Source: Acidobacteriota bacterium
Lineage (GTDB): Bacteria; Acidobacteriota; Blastocatellia; Chloracidobacteriales; JADJPF01
Assembly (NCBI GenBank): GCA_016213785.1
Contig: JACQZQ010000023.1
Span: 39,930 to 103,929 of the forward strand
DNA: 64,000 nucleotides
Direction of reading: 5' to 3'
Shown: in pieces, positions 18,308 through 27,631 of the stretch
Numbering within the stretch: position 1 is the stretch's first letter
How the letters are laid out: each line of letters begins with the position of its first letter
Position numbers and translations under genes: made by a program
Notes under the pieces: model-generated
What the model was told of the DNA's origin: nothing
The model's input: the letters and a program-made list of their open reading frames with translations, nothing else
Database searches by the model: none

Positions 18308-19903
18308 TTACTCTTCTACATTTATACCGTCACTAAATACATTTATATCTTCACTAAACATCTCTTTTACCCAATAAAGCTCATTAGTAGCATCTCTTAC
18401 AACAATATGCTTTAACTCTATATTTGCTTTGCCTTTTCCAATCGTTTCAAAATAAACCAAGGCTAATTGCCCTTGAGCACTTACAGCAGAGGCTTTTTCA
18501 GAACGAGTTATTGTAACTTTAGCACCCATAGCATTCACACTATATTTAAGTTGAGCTTGTTGTCCTCCAAGACTCATCATTCCTCCATCTGTTATAGTTT
18601 TGATTTTAACAACATTAGTATCAAAATAAATGTCAAAGCTAGCCTCCTTCAAAAACACATTATTACTGTCAAAAATAACCCCCACTAACCCTATTTGGCC
18701 TGTTTGTAAATTCGGGTTAAGGACTTTTGATACAACTGTAATAGGTAAAATTTCTAAATCCTGTTTCCCTACATCAAAAGCTATAGCATTATTTCTTGTT
18801 GTATTTGTACCACTAGAATCATTAAAAACGCTAAAGCTAGCACTTGAATTATTTATACTAATTGAACTATCTGCATTAGTTGAACTATCTAAAACACCGA
18901 AAATAACACTTGGTACAGTATTTGAAGATGCTTCGCTTCCAAAATAAAAACTTGATGAACTTGTTATGGGTTCTTCATCGTCATCATCTTCATCGTAATC
19001 GTCATCGTCATAAAGAGTTTTATCATTAATTTTTACGATTCCAGATAAAGTACCAGAGCTAACTGGTTTAGCTTCAGGTGCTGCCATCACAGAACCTTTA
19101 ATAAGTTTGCCTGAAACATCTTCTATATCTTTAGCTAAAGCAAAATTCCTTACAGTAGAAATCTTATCTTTATTTGATATCCCTTTATCTTCCATCTCGT
19201 CTTTTCTTAAAAAACTATTGTTTAATATATTAGTTTGGCTAAGAAAAGGTTTTTGAGCAGCTATTTCTAAAGAGTTTTTGACAAAATGACTATTAGAATT
19301 AATCTTTGATTTTTGCTTTTTACTAAGAGTATCTTTGCTAGTATACTCAGGCAACCATTTAGGTGAAAGATTTGTAACAGGATTTATATAAGTGATTGTG
19401 TATTCATCAGCTTCAGCCTTTGAAGAATAACTATATTGGTCATCAGCAAACCAACTTATCCCATACATTCCATAACTTGCTAAAGAAATAAAACTACATA
19501 GCCAAATAGCTGTTGAAACCCTCCAGCTTTTATTCCAATAAGGTCTATCTTCTGTTTGCCAAAATTCTCTTATTACCTCTAAAATAAAGGCTTTAGGGTT
19601 AACAATAAAATCTTTGGCTGCTAAATTAACCTCATCAAAACATTTAGCCAAGGTTGGCCTACTGTCTAAGAGAGTAAAATTATAGTCATTTCTTTGAGAT
19701 ATTTTAATTTGGTAAATAGCTAATCTTATTTTCTGCCATTCTAAACCAGCTTGGTTTCTTATTTTTTCAGGGTGCTTATCTAGTAAAGCTTTGCAATCTT
19801 TACGGCAATATTCACAATTTTCTAGGTGAGGTACTAGGTTGATATTCTGAGAGTTTTTAAATAAGTAGAATTGGAAGTTTTCTACTACAGTTTCACATCG
19901 CAT
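18308..19903 (-). CDS. Membrane protein with anti-sigma-type zinc finger and cohesin-like domain
   Basis: A 531-residue protein. Residues 26-33 contain His-x3-Cys-x2-Cys (HLENCEYC), the zinc-finger pattern of anti-sigma factors (zf-HC2/ZAS). A single membrane segment follows at about 128-147 (after NKSWRVST), so the N-terminus would be cytoplasmic and the rest outside. A long Ser/Asn-rich region with an Asp/Glu block (DDDDYDEDDDDEE) leads to a C-terminal beta domain (about 375-525). That domain has alternating strands (VGVIFDSNNVFLKEASFDIY, VTITRSEKASA) resembling cohesin or related Ig-like folds. No sigma factor gene lies next to it. The function could be surface sensing or envelope adhesion; the fusion is uncommon. 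Confidence 0.65.
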   Translation of the reverse strand: MRCETVVENFQFYLFKNSQNINLVPHLENCEYCRKDCKALLDKHPEKIRNQAGLEWQKIRLAIYQIKISQRNDYNFTLLDSRPTLAKCFDEVNLAAKDFIVNPKAFILEVIREFWQTEDRPYWNKSWRVSTAIWLCSFISLASYGMYGISWFADDQYSYSSKAEADEYTITYINPVTNLSPKWLPEYTSKDTLSKKQKSKINSNSHFVKNSLEIAAQKPFLSQTNILNNSFLRKDEMEDKGISNKDKISTVRNFALAKDIEDVSGKLIKGSVMAAPEAKPVSSGTLSGIVKINDKTLYDDDDYDEDDDDEEPITSSSSFYFGSEASSNTVPSVIFGVLDSSTNADSSISINNSSASFSVFNDSSGTNTTRNNAIAFDVGKQDLEILPITVVSKVLNPNLQTGQIGLVGVIFDSNNVFLKEASFDIYFDTNVVKIKTITDGGMMSLGGQQAQLKYSVNAMGAKVTITRSEKASAVSAQGQLALVYFETIGKGKANIELKHIVVRDATNELYWVKEMFSEDINVFSDGINVEE

Positions 19904-20034
19904 AGATTTTCCTGCTTAAAATAGAAATGTGGGCTTAATGACTAAACACTGGGAAAGAGAAAAAGTTCAAAAATATTTTCTTAAAAATACTTAGGTTTAT
20001 AGTAAAGAATGCTTGAGTTATTTAGATTTAGAAT

Positions 20035-20418
20035 TTAACCTTTTTTAGTTGTTTTTCTAGCTGCTTTTTTTTCTTCTTTTTTAACTAATTTGCGAATATA
20101 AGGCACAAGTGCTTGTATTTGTTCTTTTTCCAAGATTTCACCATAAGCAGGCATTCTAGGGTCTTTTCCATTTGTAATACTTTTTATAAGTTCTTCATCT
20201 GTATGACTATTTTGAAATTTAGGATCAGTAAAATCAGGTACATCAGGTATTGTTGGCACTCCATCCGTTCCATGACAACCAGCACAACGCTTGATAAAAA
20301 TAGTGTCTATTTCTTCCTCTGTTTGTAAAATACTGCCTTTAATAGAAATAATAGCTGTAGCTATAAAAGCAAAAATAACTATCAAGCCTATAGGGATTAT
20401 TTTCCAGTATTTACTCAT
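20035..20418 (-). CDS. Membrane-anchored or secreted monohaem cytochrome c
   Basis: A 127-residue class I cytochrome c. The N-terminal hydrophobic stretch (about 8-27) acts as signal or anchor. Haem attachment is at CAGCH (about residue 40), and the distal Met ligand lies in DPRMPAYG about 50 residues later, as expected. The tail is strongly basic (KKEEKKAARKTTKKG). It would carry electrons in the periplasm. It lies between the cohesin-like gene and the divergent DUF1800 gene and shares no operon with the large respiratory cluster, so its partner is uncertain. Confidence 0.88.
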   Translation of the reverse strand: MSKYWKIIPIGLIVIFAFIATAIISIKGSILQTEEEIDTIFIKRCAGCHGTDGVPTIPDVPDFTDPKFQNSHTDEELIKSITNGKDPRMPAYGEILEKEQIQALVPYIRKLVKKEEKKAARKTTKKG

Positions 20419-20641
20419 ACAATATTTTCCTTATCTAAAGTTTAGCAATTTTTCAGTCTGAATTCTTTAGCCTATTATTTTGAAGAACAATTTTTTGATT
20501 ATAAAAATTTTTAGGAAAAAACTTAAAAATTTTAAGACTAAATTCCCCCTTTGAAAAGTCTAATAAACTGAAACCGTCAAAAATCAATAATAATAGCTAA
20601 TAAAGCTAATAAAATCTTATAGTTAATGGTGGGAAAAATTT

Positions 20642-22513
20642 ATGAATAAGTATTTTTATAATCAACTCTCTAAAGTATTTCTTGTAATACTTATTGCTAC
20701 TGCGCTTATTACCAACCCTTTACCAAGTTACTCCATAGAAAAAAAATCTTTTTCTAATCATAATAATAGCCTTTCTCAAGATGAAAAAATATTACATGTA
20801 CTTAATCGTTTAGGATATGGTGCACGCCCTGGAGATGTAGAAAAAGTTCGCCGCTTGGGAATAGAAAAATATATAGAATTACAATTAAACCCTGAAAAAA
20901 TAGATGATCAAGCCGTAGAAGCCCGCTTAAAAAGCTTAAATACCCTATCTATGGATAGCCAAGAACTAGCCCGTGTCTATCCCCAACCTAAACTTGTAAA
21001 TGATGGAAAAAAAGCAAAACTTGATAATTTAGACCCAAATTCAATTGATAAAAATGATAAAAAACTTGAAAAACTTGAAAAACTTGAAAAAAAACGTGAC
21101 CGCTTAGGTATTAATGAAGATGAAATAATGGGTAGACCTGGTGAAATTCTTATACAACTCTCCCAGCAACAAATCCTACGCTCAGTTTATAGTGACCGCC
21201 AACTTTATGAGGTGATGGTAGACTTTTGGACTAATCATTTTAATGTCTTCTGGGCAAAACAATTTAATAAATATTTATTAACAGAATATATCCAAGATAC
21301 TATCCGGCCTAATGCAATGGGTAATTTTGGAGAATTACTTAAGGCTACAGCACATAGCCCAGCTATGTTAGTTTATCTAGATAATTGGCTAAGTGTAGAT
21401 CCTAATGCCAGTCAAAAATTACAAGAGCAAAGACAACAACTTAAAGAACGTATTCAAGAACTACGCGAACGTAGAGCAAGCCAAGGTGCGCTTAATAACA
21501 AATCTAAGCGTCAAGTAGCAGAGCCTCGCCTAGGAAATCGACGTAATCAAAACCCAATGCTTAATTCAAATAATTTACCTAATACCCAAATGCCAAGCCC
21601 ATTACCTGAAGAAAACCCTAAGATAGCAAATCAAGGAAAAAATAAAAATCGTGGATTAAATGAAAACTATGCACGCGAGCTAATGGAACTTCATACTTTA
21701 GGCGTTGATGGTGGTTATACCCAAAAAGATGTTACCGAAGTGGCTCGCTGTCTTACTGGATGGACAATTAAGCGCAAAGGTGATGAGAGTGCAGAATTTT
21801 CCTTTAATGAAAGAATGCATGACAATGGAGAAAAAACTGTACTTGGGCAAAAAATTTCTGTTGGTGGTCAACAAGATGGTGAAAAAGTCCTAGATCTCTT
21901 ACTAAAACATCCTTCTACAGCTAGATTTATTGCTACAAAACTTACTCGTCGTTTTGTATCTGACAATCCACCTAAGGCTTTGGTTGAAAAAGTTGCAGCT
22001 AGTTTTACTAAAACAGGTGGTGATATTAAATCAATGTTACGCATAATTTTTACTTCTTCAGAATTTTTTGATAAAGAAAATTACCAAAACAAAGTTAAAA
22101 GCCCTTTAGGTCTTGTAGTTAGCGCTCTTCGCACAGTAGACGCAGAAACAAACGCAGGTCTACAAATTATCGGAGCATTAAATAAAATGGGTCAACCTTT
22201 ATTTCTTTGCCAACCACCAACGGGTTATGGTGATACTGCTGATAAATGGGTTAATACTGCATCTCTAGTTGAACGATTAAACTTTGGGATTGCTCTTTCT
22301 GAAGGTAAAATTATTGGTACAACTTCTAATATCTTACGTAATAATTCTGTAAATTCTGTTGATCAATTAATTGAACTTGTAATTCGTGGAAAAGTTGAAG
22401 ATCCAACCCGCCGTGCTCTAGAACAAGAACTTAATGGACAAAGTCTTACTTCGGATAAAAGCAGCAAATTGATGGGCTTATTACTTGGCTCACCAGAATT
22501 CCAAAAAATGTAA
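20642..22513 (+). CDS. DUF1800 family secreted protein
   Basis: A 623-residue protein with an N-terminal signal peptide (hydrophobic VFLVILIATALI). The DUF1800 hallmarks are present: LNRLGYGARPGDVEKV, FWTNHFNVFW, NENYARELMELHTLGVDGGY and VARCLTGW. A charged, coiled-coil-prone insertion (about 250-330, rich in Arg/Gln/Asn) interrupts the domain. DUF1800 genes are nearly always paired with DUF1501, and here that gene follows after 54 bp. The biochemical function of the family is unknown; export and a role on secreted or surface polymers have been proposed. The start follows a weak purine stretch (GGGAAAA). Confidence 0.93.
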   Translation: MNKYFYNQLSKVFLVILIATALITNPLPSYSIEKKSFSNHNNSLSQDEKILHVLNRLGYGARPGDVEKVRRLGIEKYIELQLNPEKIDDQAVEARLKSLNTLSMDSQELARVYPQPKLVNDGKKAKLDNLDPNSIDKNDKKLEKLEKLEKKRDRLGINEDEIMGRPGEILIQLSQQQILRSVYSDRQLYEVMVDFWTNHFNVFWAKQFNKYLLTEYIQDTIRPNAMGNFGELLKATAHSPAMLVYLDNWLSVDPNASQKLQEQRQQLKERIQELRERRASQGALNNKSKRQVAEPRLGNRRNQNPMLNSNNLPNTQMPSPLPEENPKIANQGKNKNRGLNENYARELMELHTLGVDGGYTQKDVTEVARCLTGWTIKRKGDESAEFSFNERMHDNGEKTVLGQKISVGGQQDGEKVLDLLLKHPSTARFIATKLTRRFVSDNPPKALVEKVAASFTKTGGDIKSMLRIIFTSSEFFDKENYQNKVKSPLGLVVSALRTVDAETNAGLQIIGALNKMGQPLFLCQPPTGYGDTADKWVNTASLVERLNFGIALSEGKIIGTTSNILRNNSVNSVDQLIELVIRGKVEDPTRRALEQELNGQSLTSDKSSKLMGLLLGSPEFQKM

Positions 22514-22567
22514 TTAGAAAATTTCTTGGAAATTACATAACCTATAATAAATCAAGGAGCTAACAGT

Positions 22568-23812
22568 ATGATTACACGAAGATTCTTTCTTAAATCTGGT
22601 GCGTTAGCAATTGCTGGTCTAGGTGCAAGTTTAGCTATCCCTTCTTTTCTAGAACAAACAGCTTTGGCAGCTAACCAAAATAGCAAAAAAATAATGATTG
22701 TAATTTTTCAGCGGGGTGCTGCTGATGGATTAAACATAGTCGTACCTTTTGGTGATGCAGCCTATTATAAAGCCCGACCAACACTTGCCATTGCTAAACC
22801 AAGCCCTAGCGATGAACAATCTGCCATTGATCTAGATGGATTTTTTGGCCTGCACCCAGCATTAAAGCCATTTAAGCCAATTTATGAGGCTAAAGAACTT
22901 GCAATTATACATGCAGCAGGTTCTCCTGATTCCACACGTTCACATTTTGATGCTCAAGATTATATGGAAATAGGAACTCCTGGAATAAAAACTACTGCTG
23001 ATGGTTGGTTAAATCGTTATCTACAAGTACATAAAGATGTTAATAAAGATCAGCTTGCAGCATTAAGAGGCATAGCAATTGGTAATAAACAGCCTAGAGT
23101 CTTAGCTGGAACTACTCCAAGCTTAACTGTTGCAAGCTTAAATTCTTTTGAAGTTCGTGGTGGAACTAAAACTAGTAGCGCATTTGAGACAATGTATGGC
23201 AAGAGCTTAGACGATATTATTGCACCTGCTGGAGTTGAGGCACTAGAAGCAATGCGAACTATTAGAAAAATTCGCTCAAGCATTTATTTGCCTTCTAATA
23301 ATGCTATTTATCCTAATGGACAATTTGGCAATAGCCTAAAACAAATAGCCCAACTAATTAAGGCCAATATTGGCTTAGAAATAGCATTTACCGATATAGG
23401 AGGTTGGGACACTCATACAGGACAAAAACCTAGGCTAAATCAATTATTAAAAGAATTTAGCTCAGGATTAGCTGTCTTATATCAAGACTTAGGGAATAAA
23501 ATGCAAGAGGTAGTAATTGTCACAATGTCAGAATTTGGTCGTACAGTACGCGAAAATGGTACAGCAGGAACCGATCATGGTCATGCTAATTGTATGTTTG
23601 TAATGGGTGGTGGAGTTAAAGGAGGACAAGTTTATGGTAAGTGGCCTGGACTTGAGCGTGAACAGCTTTATGAAGCTAGAGATTTAGCCCTTACAACAGA
23701 TTTTCGTACAGTTTACAGCGAAGTGATTTCTAAACATTGTGGCGCAAAAGACTTAACAAAAATATTTCCAAATTTCCAGGCTAAAACTAGTCTATCGATT
23801 TTAGATACTTAG
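22568..23812 (+). CDS. DUF1501 family Tat-exported protein
   Basis: A 414-residue protein of the sulfatase-like DUF1501 family. The N-terminus is a twin-arginine signal (TRRFFLKSGALAIAGLG), so it is exported folded. Family motifs are seen: RGAADGLNIVVP, DGWLNRYL, GGWDTH (metal-site region), TMSEFGRTVRENG and DHGHANCMFVMGGGV. It is translated from an ATG with AAGGAG just upstream and follows the DUF1800 gene in the same transcript. The terminator at 23921 closes the operon. The molecular function of this pair is undetermined. Confidence 0.94.
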   Translation: MITRRFFLKSGALAIAGLGASLAIPSFLEQTALAANQNSKKIMIVIFQRGAADGLNIVVPFGDAAYYKARPTLAIAKPSPSDEQSAIDLDGFFGLHPALKPFKPIYEAKELAIIHAAGSPDSTRSHFDAQDYMEIGTPGIKTTADGWLNRYLQVHKDVNKDQLAALRGIAIGNKQPRVLAGTTPSLTVASLNSFEVRGGTKTSSAFETMYGKSLDDIIAPAGVEALEAMRTIRKIRSSIYLPSNNAIYPNGQFGNSLKQIAQLIKANIGLEIAFTDIGGWDTHTGQKPRLNQLLKEFSSGLAVLYQDLGNKMQEVVIVTMSEFGRTVRENGTAGTDHGHANCMFVMGGGVKGGQVYGKWPGLEREQLYEARDLALTTDFRTVYSEVISKHCGAKDLTKIFPNFQAKTSLSILDT

Positions 23813-24130
23813 AGAGACTGAAAATCCAGCAAGAATTGGGCTATTAGTAGCTACTAAATGGCTATGAAAATTTTGTTTTCTCCAAATTCTTAACCCTAAG
23901 CCCAAAAAATTAGTGAAAATAGCCCTAGGATTTATCCTAGGGCTTAAAAAACTTAAAATAGCTCTAAAATTTATCCTCAAAACCTAAACACCCTTTTAAC
24001 TAACATATCTTAAGTCTATTATTTTCTTATAATTATCTTTTATTATTTTCTACTAGCCTAATTAAGCCAAATTTGTTATAAAATTTCTGCTATTTAATAT
24101 AACCAATATAATCATAATCTGGAGATATTT
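23813..24130. other. Intergenic region between DUF1501 and the dehydrogenase gene
   Basis: 318 bp holding the terminator at 23921 and, presumably, the promoter of the dehydrogenase gene. No other structure was recognised apart from a degenerate echo of the terminator sequence around 23950-23980. Confidence 0.5.
23921..23950 (+). terminator. Terminator after the DUF1800/DUF1501 operon
   Basis: A perfect 10-bp stem AGCCCTAGGA/TCCTAGGGCT (23921-23930 and 23935-23944) with loop TTTA. It sits about 110 bp after the stop at 23812. The tail is A-rich, so it may work better on the minus strand or act as a processing stop. Confidence 0.65.
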
Positions 24131-25330
24131 ATGACTAAAATTCTACTTGCCGATAAATTGCATTCTTCTTGTATTACAGCCCTTCAAGAAATAGATTCTT
24201 TGGAAGTAATTAATAAGCCTGATCTTAACGAAACTACACTTATAGAAGCCTTAGGTGATATTGATATTTTAGTTGTACGTAGTACTAAAGTCACAGCCGT
24301 AGCGCTTGAAGCAGCTAAATCTTTAAGTCTAATTATTCGTGCTGGTGCTGGAACTAATACAATTGATGTAAAAGTAGCTTCAAAACGAGGTATTTATGTA
24401 ACTAATTGCCCTGGTAAAAATGCTACTGCTGTAGCAGAACTTGCCCTAGGTTTAATTCTGGCAATAGACCGGCGTATTGCTGATAATGTTATTGAAATGA
24501 GACAAGGAAAATGGAATAAAAAGAAATTTTCCAAAGCTAATGGATTAAAAGGTGCTACATTAGGGGTAATTGGCCTAGGCTCAATAGGTCAAGAAGTTAT
24601 AAACCGTAGTCAGGCTTTTGGTATGAAAACTATTGGCTGGTCACGTTCTTTAACTCCAGAAAAAGCAGCAGAACTTAATATTGAATATGCCTCAACGCCT
24701 TTAGAAGTCGCAACTAAAGCCGATATTGTTTCTGTCCATTTAGCCCTTTCAAGTGAAACTCGTAATTTAATTAATAAAGAGTTTCTAGCAGCAATGAAAA
24801 AAGGAGCTATATTTATTAACACTTCCCGAGGTGAAGTAGTTGATGAAGAAGCTTTAATAGCAGAACTTTCATCTGGGCGTTTATTTGCTGGTCTAGATGT
24901 TTTTGCTCAAGAGCCTTCTGCTGGTGAAGCAGAAATTAGTTTTGAAATAGCCAAATCCTTAAATCTTTATGGGACTCACCATATTGGAGCATCAACAGAT
25001 CAAGCTGAGCGGGAAACAGGCGATGAAGTAGTAAGAATTGTTAATAATTTCCTAAATGGTGCGGAAATTCCTAATTGTGTTAACTTACGGCGAGCGTCTA
25101 CGGCTAAACATGGTATTGTAGTTCGTCATGAAGACCGAGTAGGGGTTTTAGCTGCTGTATTTGCAGTATTAAAAGAACATGGTTGCAATGTTCAAGAAAT
25201 GCAAAATCAAATTTTTGAAGGTGCTTTAGCTGCTTGTGCAAAAATAATGCTTGATGCTCCTGCTCCAGAAGAAGTAATAAAACATATTCAGACTTGTGAA
25301 GGAGTCTTACATGTTGCAACAGTAGGTTAA
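24131..25330 (+). CDS. serA: D-3-phosphoglycerate dehydrogenase-like enzyme with ACT domain
   Basis: A 399-residue NAD-dependent 2-hydroxyacid dehydrogenase, probably catalysing the first step of serine synthesis (3-phosphoglycerate to 3-phosphohydroxypyruvate). The NAD-binding motif is GLGSIGQEV (about residues 147-155). The active-site Arg is in NTSRGEVVDE, and the catalytic His is in GTHHIGAST. A C-terminal ACT domain (about 325-398) follows directly, as in short-form serA, and may bind serine for feedback control. GGAG lies before the ATG (CTGGAGATATTT). The gene stands alone with no other serine pathway gene nearby. Other 2-hydroxyacid substrates remain possible. Confidence 0.85.
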   Translation: MTKILLADKLHSSCITALQEIDSLEVINKPDLNETTLIEALGDIDILVVRSTKVTAVALEAAKSLSLIIRAGAGTNTIDVKVASKRGIYVTNCPGKNATAVAELALGLILAIDRRIADNVIEMRQGKWNKKKFSKANGLKGATLGVIGLGSIGQEVINRSQAFGMKTIGWSRSLTPEKAAELNIEYASTPLEVATKADIVSVHLALSSETRNLINKEFLAAMKKGAIFINTSRGEVVDEEALIAELSSGRLFAGLDVFAQEPSAGEAEISFEIAKSLNLYGTHHIGASTDQAERETGDEVVRIVNNFLNGAEIPNCVNLRRASTAKHGIVVRHEDRVGVLAAVFAVLKEHGCNVQEMQNQIFEGALAACAKIMLDAPAPEEVIKHIQTCEGVLHVATVG

Positions 25331-25454
25331 ACAAACAAAATTTAGCAATAACTATCAATAACTTAAAATTTGTTTTCTTTATTGTTGCTTAAATTAAAAA
25401 ATTAAGAAAAAATATTTATCTATAAATATAAGTTAAAGGTGTTATTGCTAAAGT

Positions 25455-26426
25455 ATGTCTAATATACAAATAAAAGGTTCTTCCCCTCCAAGGCGTTGCG
25501 AAATCTGTCATCAAGCAGATCTTTTTGATGCAAACTCTAATATTTGTTCTCGTTGTAGAAATATTACCTTGCCTCCTAAAAACACTTCTGTTAAACCTGA
25601 TTTACAACATTATCAAGAAGCTCCAAAAGTTTTTACAAATCTGATTTCTTCTTTAGGCGTTATTTCTATAATTACTTTTCTCTTAGTATATTTCTTAGGA
25701 AGCAAGTTTTTCTTACAACTAGCTATTCCAATTTATGCTATACCTTTAGTTAGTGTAATAATTGTTAATTATTTGTTTTTAGAATATGTTAAGACTAAAA
25801 TGATAGAAGGGATTGCTGATAATATACATTTTATTCCAGCTAAAATAGAAAATTTCTCTCTATTAGATGCATATACTTTAGATAAATATTCTCAGTCATT
25901 AATTTCTCTAGGGTTTCAACCTATTGCAGATATTACTTCATATATGGAAGAAGGGATAAATGTTCCTGGTTTTGCAAGAGTATTTCTTCATCCAACACAT
26001 CAATCTATAGCAGAAGTAAGCCAACTTTTTCCTGAAAATGAACCTATTAAACCAATGAGAATGACATTTATTAGCTATTTTGAAAATAATTGGACTTATG
26101 GATCAACTGATAGAGAGCCTGATTCAGTAACATATATGATAAGAAGACCAAAAAATCTATGGACTAGTCATATTAACAAGAATGTTTCCCAAATCTTTGA
26201 AGATCATCTTCAAAAAATTGCTACAATTTCTAAAAACCTTAACTCCTCAATAGTACCAATAACATCTGTTGAAGAATATTTTTTTAAGGAAACCAATAAC
26301 TTTAGAGAAATAAGACCTAATGTTAAAAAATTAAATATGTTTATTGCTCTGTTTGATGGGCTTTTTGCAGAATATTTTCCTAAATATGAATGGCTAGGAG
26401 ATTATAAAAAAGCTAGTAAGAAATGA
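25455..26426 (+). CDS. Zinc-ribbon membrane protein with RCEICHQAD motif
   Basis: A 323-residue protein of no recognised family. Residues about 14-37 form a zinc ribbon: CEIC, then about 13 residues, then CSRC. Two hydrophobic membrane segments follow (about 60-82 and 88-107). The remaining 210 residues are soluble and mixed alpha/beta. The first 40 residues are closely similar to those of the protein at 49115 (shared RCEICHQAD), showing a reused zinc-ribbon module on different membrane bodies. The gene is monocistronic and ends at a large bidirectional hairpin. Its stop codon is TGA, evidence that TGA terminates translation here. Confidence 0.72.
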   Translation: MSNIQIKGSSPPRRCEICHQADLFDANSNICSRCRNITLPPKNTSVKPDLQHYQEAPKVFTNLISSLGVISIITFLLVYFLGSKFFLQLAIPIYAIPLVSVIIVNYLFLEYVKTKMIEGIADNIHFIPAKIENFSLLDAYTLDKYSQSLISLGFQPIADITSYMEEGINVPGFARVFLHPTHQSIAEVSQLFPENEPIKPMRMTFISYFENNWTYGSTDREPDSVTYMIRRPKNLWTSHINKNVSQIFEDHLQKIATISKNLNSSIVPITSVEEYFFKETNNFREIRPNVKKLNMFIALFDGLFAEYFPKYEWLGDYKKASKK

Positions 26427-26430
26427 TAAA

Positions 26431-26485
26431 ATTAACAAAATAGCCAAGCTATTTTGTTAATTTGTTAAATAGCTTGGCTATTTTA
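26431..26485. terminator. Bidirectional terminator with two mutually exclusive hairpins
   Basis: The long stem AAAATAGCCAAGCTATTT/AAATAGCTTGGCTATTTT (about 26437-26454 and 26467-26484) serves both convergent transcripts. A rival stem ATTAACAAAATAG/CTATTTTGTTAAT (26431-26443 and 26449-26461) with loop CCAAG uses the same left arm. Confidence 0.8.
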
Positions 26486-26515
26486 TTTACTTTTAAATTA
26501 GCTATTATAGTATGC

Positions 26516-26836
26516 CTAGAAAAATATACGCTGTTGTATGTCCCAATGTCTAGTTACATAATCGCCTAAAGTGAGTATTAGCATTAGAGCTAACCAACCA
26601 AAACTACCTACAACAACTACCCATAAAAGCCTAGTACTATAAAAAATATGCATAAAGAAGAGCACAACTAAAGCGCCTTTTGTAACGGCTATTCCCATAG
26701 CAACAAAATTACTTAAGACCCCTAAATCAATAAAGGCAACATAATAAGTAAGAACTGTAAAAACTAACAAGGCTCCTAGAATTGCAGCATAAGTTGATGG
26801 TTGAACAATATGATGTTTTGAATGATCGTCAGACAT
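26516..26836 (-). CDS. coxD: Cytochrome c oxidase subunit IV
   Basis: A 106-residue membrane protein with three predicted helices and a His-rich start (DDHSKHHIVQPS). This is the small subunit IV of bacterial caa3-type oxidases. It is the last gene of the long respiratory operon, 33 bp after subunit III, preceded by AAAGG. It is thought to support assembly and stability rather than catalysis. Identification rests on position, size and the typical LTYYVAFIDLG segment. Confidence 0.88.
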   Translation of the reverse strand: MSDDHSKHHIVQPSTYAAILGALLVFTVLTYYVAFIDLGVLSNFVAMGIAVTKGALVVLFFMHIFYSTRLLWVVVVGSFGWLALMLILTLGDYVTRHWDIQQRIFF

Positions 26837-26869
26837 AAATTTTACCTTTCACTTATTATTACTTAGTAT

Positions 26870-27631
26870 TTAGCCATGATGATGTCGGCCAATTAAATAA
26901 AGCAGTGGGAATAAGAAAATCCAAACAATATCAACAAAGTGCCAATAAAGCCCTACTAGTTCCACAGGAGAGTTATATTCCCTTGAAAATCTGCCCTTTA
27001 GAGCTAGGACAATTAACCAAGTTAAAAGCCCCGCACCTATTATCATGTGAAAAGCGTGAAGACCTGTCATAGCAAAATAAAGAGAAAAGAAAATTTGAAT
27101 CTCGCGCTTAGCTTTTTCACTATGACCACTGCTATGAGCCTCAGTTGCTTTATTTGCGCTTTCACTATGAGCCCCTTCTAGAAGTTCCCCTGTTTTAGGA
27201 TCATGATGATGAGCAAAGTCAAAATGCCGCCCTGGAACTAAATGGCTTTCAAATTTATCTTTATACTCAAAGTACTTAACGCCTAAAAATGTAGAGCCTA
27301 GTATTAGAGTTAGTATTAGAAATACAACCAGTCTACCTATTTGGCCCATCTGGGCGCTATAAACAGACATTGCCATTGTAAAACTACTAATAATTAGTAC
27401 AAATGTATTGCCAAGTCCCATATTTACATTTAAGGCATTACTAGCAATAGCAAATGCATCTGGATAAGAGGAGCGATAGATCACATAAGCTAGGAACAGA
27501 CCGCCAAAAAACATAATTTCAGTTGCTAGAAATACCCACATAGCAAGCCATGTGGCATCTTTTTGCTGGTCTAAATCCTGAAAGTGATGTGCTAAAGCCG
27601 GATGATGAGCAGAATGGTCTGAGCTATGCAC
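26870..27631 (-). CDS. coxC: Cytochrome c oxidase subunit III
   Basis: A 253-residue integral membrane protein with subunit III helices, including the start [21 protein letters not shown] and the end [17 protein letters not shown], both hallmarks of the family. A His-rich extramembrane insertion (about 128-165, with HHHDPKTG and many Glu/His) interrupts the usual helices, seemingly a lineage feature. Translation starts at a GTG inside the last codons of coxA (8-bp overlap) and uses AGGAGGT within coxA, implying coupled translation. The subunit stabilises the oxidase core and its oxygen path. Confidence 0.95.
   Translation of the reverse strand: MHSSDHSAHHPALAHHFQDLDQQKDATWLAMWVFLATEIMFFGGLFLAYVIYRSSYPDAFAIASNALNVNMGLGNTFVLIISSFTMAMSVYSAQMGQIGRLVVFLILTLILGSTFLGVKYFEYKDKFESHLVPGRHFDFAHHHDPKTGELLEGAHSESANKATEAHSSGHSEKAKREIQIFFSLYFAMTGLHAFHMIIGAGLLTWLIVLALKGRFSREYNSPVELVGLYWHFVDIVWIFLFPLLYLIGRHHHG

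Noticed and set aside
18630..18947. A 105-residue plus-strand ORF inside the cohesin-like gene
   Set aside because: It is antisense to a well-supported gene and has no family features or ribosome site.
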